Notes under the pieces: model-generated
The model's database searches: none
Told to the model about the DNA's origin: nothing
What the model saw: the letters and a program-made list of their open reading frames with translations, nothing else
Source of the DNA: CG1-02-33-12 sp964403775
GTDB taxonomy: Archaea; Nanobdellota; Nanobdellia; Woesearchaeales; CG1-02-33-12
DNA length: 6,619 nt
Direction: 5' to 3'
Assembly (NCBI GenBank): GCA_964403775.1
Contig: CAYOHL010000045.1
Location: 1-6,619, forward strand
Position numbers and translations under genes: made by a program
Shown: positions 1 to 5,838 of the stretch, piece after piece
Layout of the letters: every line of letters starts with the position of its first letter
How positions within the stretch are numbered: position 1 is the first letter of the stretch

Positions 1-32
1 AAGTAAACTAATAGTTGTTTTATACCGCTAAC

Positions 33-49
33 AGAAAAGTTTATATATA
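33..49 (+). promoter_or_regulatory. Archaeal promoter (BRE + TATA box) for the HTH-repeat gene
   Basis: A purine-rich BRE-like stretch (AGAAAAG, 33-39) runs directly into a TATA box (TTTATATATA, 40-49). Archaeal transcription usually starts about 25 bases past the TATA centre, so the start is expected near 70. A GAGG ribosome-binding motif lies just after that point at 75-78. The arrangement closely matches the promoter at 876-890. Seen in sequence: the motifs and spacing. Inferred: the start of transcription. Confidence 0.65.
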
Positions 50-136
50 AGATACTCACATAATAAGTAAAAAAGAGGCCTGAAAATAAACAAGAGAGAT
101 GAATCAGCTGGGAAGAGGGAAAATTCTGGTTTTGAT

Positions 137-658
137 TTGTTAAAGCAATATCTAAAAGGTCCTGATGACCTTGCAGATGCATTAAAATCCATAGTAAATT
201 ATTTAGAGCAGGAAAAGGGATTTAGCCATGATGAGATTGTTAGGCTGGTCTCTAAGGAAAAAAAGCCAGAGGAGATTCCTGTATGCATATTTAACAAGAA
301 ATTAAGCAGTTTGGAATCTGTTGTAAAATACCTAAGGGAAAACCTTAGCCTTAAGTACAGCGAGATTGCAAAACTTCTTAACAGGAATGACAGGACTATA
401 TGGACAACTTATTCCAACTCAAGGAAAAAATTTTCTAAAAAATTTGTTGTTAGGGATAATAAATATTTTATCCCTGCCTCAATCATCGGCAACAGGTCGC
501 TTTCTGTTCTTGGCTCAATTGTTTCTTACCTTAAAGATACTTTCAACCTGAAATATTCACAAATCGCTTTATTGCTTTGCAGGGACCAGAGGACAATCTG
601 GACAGCCTATAACAGAAAAAGAAAAAATCATTTAATATCTGGAGGAAAAAATGAATAG
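137..658 (+). CDS. Repeated helix-turn-helix DNA-binding protein
   Basis: This is probably a DNA-binding regulator or nucleoid-type protein of archaea. It contains two clear copies of one unit of about 50 residues (residues 47-98 and 112-164). Each starts with I-P, then has a helix ending in V-x-Y-L, then a helix-turn-helix with LKYS-x-IA-x-LL and R-T-I-W-T. A weaker copy (about 11-40, IVNYL then FSHDEI) comes first. The second helix pair resembles sigma-70 region 4-like HTH units. No enzymatic motif is visible. The coordinates use TTG at 137, but the frame stays open back to 71 and the upstream codons read as a natural hydrophilic N-terminus. A GAGG at 75-78 lies 7 bases before an ATA codon at 86, which would give 190 residues, whereas the GAGGGA at 115-120 is too far from 137. 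The 3' end overlaps the next gene by 8 bases, so the two are probably co-transcribed. I recall similar repeat proteins in DPANN genomes; the exact role is unknown. Confidence 0.8.
   Translation: MLKQYLKGPDDLADALKSIVNYLEQEKGFSHDEIVRLVSKEKKPEEIPVCIFNKKLSSLESVVKYLRENLSLKYSEIAKLLNRNDRTIWTTYSNSRKKFSKKFVVRDNKYFIPASIIGNRSLSVLGSIVSYLKDTFNLKYSQIALLLCRDQRTIWTAYNRKRKNHLISGGKNE
641..645 (+). promoter_or_regulatory. Strong ribosome-binding site GGAGG for the AlbA_2-like stub gene
   Basis: GGAGG lies 5 bases before the ATG at 651, inside the last codons of the preceding gene. It is the best Shine-Dalgarno match in the window. It fixes the start of the short gene at 651 and suggests the gene was translated at a good level, or that its intact ancestor was. 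Confidence 0.7.
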
Positions 659-887
659 GAAGGAGCTGGAATTCATATTGCAGCAAGGTGAAGGGCAATA
701 TATTGAGTTTTATAATCCAAGTCCCTTAATTAATTCAGAAGTTGTAAATACCTTAACTGAGGATTGCTTTTTCAGGGCTTTATCCTCTGACCATAATGGA
801 ATGTTTTTAGAAAGTGAAAGTGCTATAAGGGGGGCATCTTCTGGATGTGAAACCAGTTTTATTAAACGCAGAAAAAGAAAAATTTAA
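651..887 (+). CDS. Short protein with AlbA_2-like N-terminus, probably a truncated remnant
   Basis: The product is 78 residues. Residues 2-20 (NRKELEFILQQGEGQYIEF) match the opening of AlbA_2 (Schlafen AlbA / old AAA_4, PF04326) proteins, which typically read ...GE...-EFK. Those proteins are often regulators or RNA/DNA-binding ATPase-like factors of 200-450 residues. Here the usual lysine after EF is tyrosine. The following segment (about 30-78) does not contain the expected I-V-A-F-A-N / S-G-G / G-V-D-N-G core and ends in a basic tail (RRKRK). I checked the other frames of the second half by eye and did not find the missing domain. The gene overlaps the HTH-repeat gene by 8 bases and has an excellent GGAGG. 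Its stop codon sits inside the TATA box of the next gene. It is either a decayed stub created by rearrangement or a small protein that kept only the N-terminal motif. The reading frame itself is plausible; the function is unknown. Confidence 0.5.
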   Translation: MNRKELEFILQQGEGQYIEFYNPSPLINSEVVNTLTEDCFFRALSSDHNGMFLESESAIRGASSGCETSFIKRRKRKI

Positions 888-890
888 ATA
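876..890 (+). promoter_or_regulatory. Archaeal promoter (BRE + TATA box) for the DUF4143 ATPase
   Basis: A purine run (AGAAAAA) is followed by TTTAAATA (883-890), overlapping the last codons and stop of the preceding short gene. The expected transcription start is about 910-915. That leaves a leader of about 25 bases holding the AGGTGA ribosome-binding site. The segment shares its layout and most bases with the promoter at 33-49 (AGAAAA-purine-TTTA...ATAAGAT). The ATPase therefore probably has its own transcript. Confidence 0.6.
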
Positions 891-899
891 AGATGATTA

Positions 900-920
900 A
901 CATATTATTAAATAATATGT
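900..920. promoter_or_regulatory. Perfect 10+1+10 palindrome, candidate operator
   Basis: ACATATTATT (900-909), a central A (910) and AATAATATGT (911-920) form an exact inverted repeat. It covers the predicted transcription start of the ATPase gene, a usual position for a repressor that blocks polymerase. With a one-base centre it is more likely a binding site for a dimeric protein than an RNA hairpin. No T-run follows, so it does not look like a terminator. AT-richness raises the chance of accidental palindromes, but 10 perfect pairs is long even so. The protein that binds it is unknown. Confidence 0.5.
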
Positions 921-938
921 GAATGAAGGTGAACATAA

Positions 939-2186
939 ATGATTGAAAAACACAATTTTCATTGGAAAGAGGGTTTCTTCTACAATTTCCCAAAGAAGAG
1001 GAAACTATTCAGCAAGCTTGTTGGAGAGGTAAAATCACAACAGATTATATCCTTAATTGGATTGAGAAGAACAGGAAAAACTACTATTTTAAAGCAATTA
1101 ATAGATTATTTAATCCAAAAAAGAGTCAAAAGAGAAAGCATAATATTTTATTCTTTTGATGAAAGCCAGCCAAAAGTAGCAGATATTATCCAGGATTATG
1201 AAAGCAGGGTAGGAAAAACTGTCTTGGAAACAAAAGAAAGGGTATACATATTCCTAGATGAAATTCAAAAACTAAAAAACTGGCAAAACCAGATTAAGTA
1301 TTACTATGATAGCTATAGGAATATAAAATTTTTTGTCAGCGGTTCTTCCTCCCTATTTATAAAAAAACAAACAAGAGAATCATTAGCAGGGAGGATTTAT
1401 GAGTTTATTCTAGAACCGCTAAGTTTTGAGGAATTCCTAATATTTAGAAACATGGATGACTTGCTAAAAAAGCCAGGCCTTTTGCAGGATAGCATAAAGA
1501 ATGAGTTTTTAAGATACCAAAAAAGGCAGTTTATTGAAATTGTAAATGAAACCAAGGAGAGAACAGCAAATTACACAAAATCAATAGTTGAGAAGATTGT
1601 TTATCAGGATATTCCAAAAATATTCCCAGTTGATCAGGAGGAGCTTTTAGTAAGAATACTAAAGATTGTTGCATCAAATCCCGGGCTGATGTCAAACTAT
1701 GAATCACTATCACAGGAATTAGGAATAAACAGAGTAACAGTATCAAACTATTTCTTTTACCTTGAGGAGTCTTTCCTGGTTAAGAAATTGTATAACTTCT
1801 CAAAAAATATGCTTACATCTGAGAAAAAAATGAAGAAGTTTTACCTAACATCTACCTCTTTTTTTCCTTTCCTAAATGATGATGTAAATGAGGCAAAACT
1901 GATTGAAAACCTTATTGTTGCAGCAACCAATGCTCGTTTTTTCTGGAGAACACCGCAAAATTATGAAGTGGATGTTGTTCTGGATGAAAAAGGCAAAATC
2001 ACACCAATTGAAGTAAAGTATAGGCAGAATATTGCAAAAAAAGACTTAAAGAATATTGTCAGGTTCTGCAAAAAATTCAGCTTGACAAATGCAGTAGTCA
2101 TTACAAAAGACATTTTAAAACAAGAAAGAGTGGAAAAAATCAATATTAGGTTTATTCCAGCATGGAGGTTTTTGCTAAAAAAATGA
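939..2186 (+). CDS. AAA ATPase with DUF4143 domain (AAA_14 family)
   Basis: This is a 415-residue P-loop ATPase of the large archaeal/bacterial family with an AAA_14-type ATPase core and a C-terminal DUF4143 domain. The length is normal for the family. Visible motifs are Walker A GLRRTGKTT (41-49), Walker B YIFLDEIQ (103-110, acidic pair D107/E108), a sensor-type SGSSS (134-138) and ESLAGR (147-152), whose arginine is a candidate finger. The LSFEEF segment (161-166) is typical of the family. A helix-turn-helix-like region follows (about 247-290, ELGINRVTVSNY). The C-terminus has E343, D345 and E358-x-K360, the pattern of a PD-(D/E)xK nuclease-like fold. The start is ATG 939, 6 bases after AGGTGA (927-932). 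The cellular role of this family is poorly known; it is common in DPANN and other archaea and often patchily distributed. All key residues are present, so it is probably functional. The gene is richer in AAA, AGA and ATA codons than the surface-protein gene, which could reflect transfer. Confidence 0.92.
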   Translation: MIEKHNFHWKEGFFYNFPKKRKLFSKLVGEVKSQQIISLIGLRRTGKTTILKQLIDYLIQKRVKRESIIFYSFDESQPKVADIIQDYESRVGKTVLETKERVYIFLDEIQKLKNWQNQIKYYYDSYRNIKFFVSGSSSLFIKKQTRESLAGRIYEFILEPLSFEEFLIFRNMDDLLKKPGLLQDSIKNEFLRYQKRQFIEIVNETKERTANYTKSIVEKIVYQDIPKIFPVDQEELLVRILKIVASNPGLMSNYESLSQELGINRVTVSNYFFYLEESFLVKKLYNFSKNMLTSEKKMKKFYLTSTSFFPFLNDDVNEAKLIENLIVAATNARFFWRTPQNYEVDVVLDEKGKITPIEVKYRQNIAKKDLKNIVRFCKKFSLTNAVVITKDILKQERVEKINIRFIPAWRFLLKK

Positions 2187-2254
2187 TTCAAAAAAGGCTT
2201 TGGATTAGTGCTTATTTTAGCTGCCCAAAAAAAGCAATTCAGGAAAAAGAATGA
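2183..2254 (+). CDS. Possible 23-residue linking ORF (doubtful)
   Basis: A 23-codon frame (MIQKRLWISAYFSC...) begins with an ATG that overlaps the ATPase stop as ATGA and ends with a TGA that overlaps the ATG of the surface-protein gene, again as ATGA. It exactly fills the 64-base gap and could couple translation between the two genes. A GGAGGT lies at 2164-2169, a rather long 13 bases from the ATG. No recognisable family is seen, and frames this short arise by chance often. The same gap also holds a weak TATA-like TTATTTTA (2212-2219), which could be a separate promoter for the surface operon. Treat this entry as a possibility only. Confidence 0.15.
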   Translation: MIQKRLWISAYFSCPKKAIQEKE

Positions 2255-5200
2255 ATAAAACAAAAAAGAAATGGAAAGCGAAGATAAAAAAGGCTAAGCC
2301 TAATGCCCATCATTTAATCAACAGCAAACTTATGCTGCCAGCGGCTTTGTTGGTTATTATATTTGCTGTTCTGGTTTTATTAAAGCCTGCATTTATTGGC
2401 TATTTTGCACTTGAAGAGGCAGAAGAGCATGTAAAAGAGGTTGATAAACTGTTTGTTGAAAACAGCAGTTATTTGCTTATCCCAGAGAAAGAAGGCGAAT
2501 TAAAGTCACTGGTTATTAGCGGCCTATTAATCATGGAGGGCAATGCAAGGGTTTACCTTGAAACAGATAATGAAAGCTATCTTGTCTTTGATTCAAATGC
2601 TCTTGAAGAGAAGGGCATTATTGGCATAACAGGCCTTGCTGTCAGTGAGTTTGATGAAGAGCAAAATGAAACAATTGGCTTGAATGAAACTGAGCAGTTA
2701 AATGAAACAATTGGCTTGAATGAAACTGAGCAGTTAAATGAAACAATTGGCTTGAATGAAACTGAGCAGTTAAATGAAACAGCTGATGAAACCTTGGTTA
2801 ATGAAACAGAGGAGCCTGATACAAGCCCCCCAAACCCAATAACAAGCCTGCAGGTGGTTAATAAAACAGGAGTTGTTGTTCTCAGCTGGATAAATCCAGA
2901 TGATTCTGACTTTGCAGGTGTAAAGGCATTAAGAAAACAAGAGGTTTTTCCTGATATTAACTACAGCAAGGCAATAACTGACAGCTTGGTTGCTGATGTT
3001 ACAGGCAAGATTAACTCACCAACAACACTGTTGGATGATACAGTAACTGCAAATTTAACATATTATTATAGGGTTTATTCATATGACAATAGTTTTAATT
3101 ATGCTTCTGGAAGGGGAGTTCTTGCCACTGTAAAGGGCATTGAATTAGATAAAACTGAAAATGAGAGCATTTCATTTAATGAAACTATGCCTATAAATGA
3201 AACAATTCAAATTAATGAAACTATTGGATTAAATGAAACTTTATCAATTAATGAAACAATAGAAGACATTGCAAACCCACCAGAGAATGCAGAGATTCTG
3301 ATTGAGCTTGAGTATAATAATGGAACAGAGTTTGATATAGATGATGATGGCATTGAGGCAAGGAATGGCATAGTTGACTTTAGCATTAAGAACACAGAGT
3401 TTAACTGGGCTGTTAATGAAAGCAATTTATGCACAAGATGGGAGACTAAATCCATTGATAATGGGACAAGCGCAACAGTCTGCTATGGAAGTAAGAGATG
3501 CTGCAATTTTATCGGGCTTGAGCCATTAACCTCTAGCTGGAATGAGGTGTTTTATTCCTACTATGGAAGGTATGGAGCCAGTTCAAGGAATAAGATAAAT
3601 GCGCAGGTTGTTTATGTTGATTACAGCATTAGCGAGGAAAATCCATACTCTTACATTTATTATTCTGGCTGGGGTAGCTTGAATGAAGTCTTTTTAGAGG
3701 AAGAAGAGAAGATAACTAAGTTTGATGATATCTGCATAGAAACATGCTTGTTAAGCCTTAATGAAACATCTTACAGGTTGAGAGTTGAGCTGGAAAATGC
3801 AGCCTTAAGGCTTGACAACATAAGCTATGCAGTGCTTGCATTGAAAGTTGAGGAAGTTAATAATGCCCCTGAACTATTGATGGATATTCCTGACATTACA
3901 ATCACTAAAAACAGCGAGTTTTTGATTGACTTGAGCGAATATTTCTTTGACAAGGATAATGATTCATTGGATTACAATGTTTATGAGATGGACAATATCT
4001 CTGTTCTGGTTGATAATGACATTGCTGAATTAATTCCTGATTACGGCTTTACAGGGATAAGGCATTCATTCATCATAGCAAATGACTCAAAACAAATAGC
4101 AGTCTCAAATGTGTTTAAGGTTAATGTAACAGAGGCCTTAATAGTAAAGAATATCACAGTAGAAAATGTTACTATCTTTAATGTTAGTGGTATACCAACG
4201 CAGCTAAAAGCAGAAATCAACAAGCCTGTTAAATGGATAAAAATAATTTATGTAGAAAATAGCGAGGCAATAAACAAGACAATTAATGTTTCTTTCAGTG
4301 TGCCAGACTATGCATTTAACATTTCTGTCAAAGACCTTGGGATAGACAAAACAATTGAAAAAGATAAAATTATTGTTAAGGACAAAACAAAAATCAGGGC
4401 AGAGATAGGTGAGATGGATGAAAAAGATGTAAATAAAACATCTCCTGAGAATGAAAGCACAGGCCTAAACAAAGCTACTGCCTTAAACGAGAGTATAAAA
4501 ACAAATGATGAAGGCATCTTAGAAACCAAAGAGAAAGAGTTTGAGTTCACTGACTTATTCGGGGCAAATGAACTAAAGGAATATATTGTTGAGTATGAAA
4601 CAAGTGCTCCTGTTGCTGTTGAAAAGAAAATTAATTCTATAAGAAAGCAGATAACAATAAGCTCTGGCCTGCATTATACAAATGTCCTTGCCTATACAAA
4701 TATAACTGAAATCACAGACAAGCAGGGGAAAATCAGGCTTTACTGGATAAGGAATGGCTCAAGGGAATTATTTACGAATGCCAGCTATTATGACCTTAAC
4801 AACAACTCTCTTATTGACAGGATAGAATGGGTTATTCCTAGTTTAAGTAACCAGACCTTTGAGCTTGAGATTGAGGTATTGAACATACAAAGCTACCCAA
4901 CTGTCTGGGGAAACTGGACTGTTATGTTTAATACAACCGGGACAGCTAACTTAACAATAACTGCTTTTAATAAAACAGGCTATTCAGAAATCTATAATGA
5001 CAATATCTCAACTATTGATGATTTGGAGATTCTTGAGTTGAGATGCGGAGATAAAGTATTGTTTAACAAAGATGGTCTTGCCAACAATAAGAACCTTTAT
5101 TTCATCCTCGATAACAGCTCTTTTGTTAAGCTAAATGAAACTATTGGAAAAGAGCTAAGAGTAAAATCATTGTTTGCAGAGGACTATTATTGCAACTCAA

Positions 5201-5838
5201 CAGGCTATCATACAGTTAAGGTTCTCACTCCTGGAGAGCACAACCAGGAGTTTAGGTTTAATGACCAGATTGTTTATGCACATAACTTTGCAACAGACCT
5301 GATTAAGGCAAGCACTGTTTATTATGAGTTTAACTGCCCAAAATGTGCAGAGGATTATGACTCCAGCCCTGTTAATTTCTGCCCCATGATAAACCACTGG
5401 CAGGAAATGGATGACTTTGAGGCAGAGCTAAGCTTTGATATAGAATATGTTGAGCAGGTTAATTCTGCATCTATATGCGCATATCAGGGTTATAGCTGGT
5501 ATGAGGAGCCATTTGGTTATCAAGAGGTTATAAATTATATTGAGAAAATAAACTCAAGCCAGCCTTCTGCTGCACCTGCTAGGTTTAGTGCTGATGATTT
5601 GTGGATAAATGAAACAATGTCTGTAGCTCTTGGATGGAAATGCATCAACATAACAGCTTTTGTTCAGGATTCAGTTGAAAACAATGAGACCAAGCTATAT
5701 GCAAGGTGGTGGGGCCAGGACATAAATGGCAGCAGGGGCCCGGTTGCATGCTTCAAGGGATTTGCCCCATTAGATGAATGCGATGGAAATAACCCGTCTG
5801 GTGCATTGGACTGCAGGCCTTACTTGAACATAACATGA
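2251..5838 (+). CDS. Giant membrane-anchored, heavily N-glycosylated surface protein
   Basis: This 1195-residue protein probably lines the outside of the cell as an adhesin- or S-layer-like protein. A lysine-rich cytoplasmic start (1-28) precedes one membrane helix (29-50), which acts as an anchor or uncleaved signal; the rest should be outside. Order of regions: a small beta domain (about 83-115, SLVISG...VYLE...YLVFDS), sequon array 1 (139-177), a fibronectin type III-like domain (about 192-296), sequon array 2 (304-336), a cysteine-bearing beta-rich domain (about 345-535; C394, C411, C417, C418, C495, C499), a cadherin/Ig-like domain (about 537-628, NNAPELL...ITI...LSEYFFDKDND), a charged linker with array 3 (about 695-765), further beta-rich regions (770-1020), and a C-terminal region with 8 cysteines (1029-1188) reminiscent of DNRLRE-type domains. 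I count about 55 N-x-S/T sequons outside the membrane. The start is ATG 2251 with AGGA at 2241-2244. It overlaps the next gene by ATGA. No catalytic motif is seen. Domain names rest on recalled resemblance. Confidence 0.88.
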   Translation: MNKTKKKWKAKIKKAKPNAHHLINSKLMLPAALLVIIFAVLVLLKPAFIGYFALEEAEEHVKEVDKLFVENSSYLLIPEKEGELKSLVISGLLIMEGNARVYLETDNESYLVFDSNALEEKGIIGITGLAVSEFDEEQNETIGLNETEQLNETIGLNETEQLNETIGLNETEQLNETADETLVNETEEPDTSPPNPITSLQVVNKTGVVVLSWINPDDSDFAGVKALRKQEVFPDINYSKAITDSLVADVTGKINSPTTLLDDTVTANLTYYYRVYSYDNSFNYASGRGVLATVKGIELDKTENESISFNETMPINETIQINETIGLNETLSINETIEDIANPPENAEILIELEYNNGTEFDIDDDGIEARNGIVDFSIKNTEFNWAVNESNLCTRWETKSIDNGTSATVCYGSKRCCNFIGLEPLTSSWNEVFYSYYGRYGASSRNKINAQVVYVDYSISEENPYSYIYYSGWGSLNEVFLEEEEKITKFDDICIETCLLSLNETSYRLRVELENAALRLDNISYAVLALKVEEVNNAPELLMDIPDITITKNSEFLIDLSEYFFDKDNDSLDYNVYEMDNISVLVDNDIAELIPDYGFTGIRHSFIIANDSKQIAVSNVFKVNVTEALIVKNITVENVTIFNVSGIPTQLKAEINKPVKWIKIIYVENSEAINKTINVSFSVPDYAFNISVKDLGIDKTIEKDKIIVKDKTKIRAEIGEMDEKDVNKTSPENESTGLNKATALNESIKTNDEGILETKEKEFEFTDLFGANELKEYIVEYETSAPVAVEKKINSIRKQITISSGLHYTNVLAYTNITEITDKQGKIRLYWIRNGSRELFTNASYYDLNNNSLIDRIEWVIPSLSNQTFELEIEVLNIQSYPTVWGNWTVMFNTTGTANLTITAFNKTGYSEIYNDNISTIDDLEILELRCGDKVLFNKDGLANNKNLYFILDNSSFVKLNETIGKELRVKSLFAEDYYCNSTGYHTVKVLTPGEHNQEFRFNDQIVYAHNFATDLIKASTVYYEFNCPKCAEDYDSSPVNFCPMINHWQEMDDFEAELSFDIEYVEQVNSASICAYQGYSWYEEPFGYQEVINYIEKINSSQPSAAPARFSADDLWINETMSVALGWKCINITAFVQDSVENNETKLYARWWGQDINGSRGPVACFKGFAPLDECDGNNPSGALDCRPYLNIT
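2665..2772 (+). repeat. Three identical 36-bp tandem repeats coding NETIGLNETEQL
   Basis: Copies at 2665-2700, 2701-2736 and 2737-2772 are identical base for base. Each unit holds two 18-base halves beginning AATGAAAC, and a partial half follows at 2773-2781 (AATGAAACA). Each half supplies one N-E-T glycosylation sequon, giving one every six residues. Identity down to third codon positions implies recent duplication by slippage or unequal recombination. The copies stay in frame, so copy number can change without breaking the gene. Confidence 0.95.
3160..3258 (+). repeat. Second sequon array, 18-bp period, diverged at the DNA level
   Basis: Six sequons start at 3160, 3178, 3196, 3214, 3232 and 3250, exactly 18 bases (six residues) apart: one N-E-S, then five N-E-T. 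Codons between copies vary. The segment 3214-3240 encodes the same nine residues as the first array (NETIGLNET) with three synonymous changes. The array separates the fibronectin-like domain from the next beta-rich domain and looks like a glycosylated spacer. Confidence 0.85.
4432..4494 (+). repeat. Third, decayed sequon array with the same period
   Basis: Asparagines at residues 728, 734, 740 and 746 are again six apart, within a charged Lys/Glu-rich linker. Three are sequons (N-K-T, N-E-S, N-E-S). The one at 740 reads N-K-A and has lost the site. Residues 738-740 and 744-748 (TGLN, ALNES) echo the hexad pattern of the other arrays. This looks like an older copy of the same spacer, though low-complexity sequence could mimic it. 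Confidence 0.5.

Noticed and set aside
1..32. Tail of an upstream gene
   Set aside because: Stops occur quickly in the + frames and no coding character is visible in so short a stretch.
99..143. Small ATG frame of 14 codons near the first gene's start
   Set aside because: It has no ribosome-binding site at proper distance, runs out of frame with the HTH-repeat gene, and shows no recognisable product.
366..551. Second + strand frame inside the HTH-repeat gene
   Set aside because: It overlaps a well-supported gene in another frame and encodes no recognisable domain.
888..938. Terminator after the short AlbA_2-like gene
   Set aside because: There is no poly-T tract on the + strand; the palindrome here fits an operator better.
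962..1159. Second + strand frame inside the ATPase gene
   Set aside because: It lies across the Walker A coding region of a clearly real gene; a shadow frame.
1961..2263. Antisense frame of 100 codons over the ATPase end, and other antisense frames at 1531-1746, 3207-3455, 4041-4223, 4308-4550, 5197-5397 and 6330-6566
   Set aside because: All lie opposite convincing genes, have Phe/Ser/Leu-rich mirror-image composition, and lack ribosome-binding sites or family motifs.
2665..2772. Direct repeats of 36 bases, the length of many CRISPR repeats
   Set aside because: Copies are contiguous with no spacers, in frame inside a large gene, and encode glycosylation sequons.
5227..5251. Hairpin with 8-pair stem (ACTCCTGG / CCAGGAGT) and 9-base loop
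   Set aside because: It is inside the surface-protein coding sequence with no T-run, far from gene ends; probably chance.
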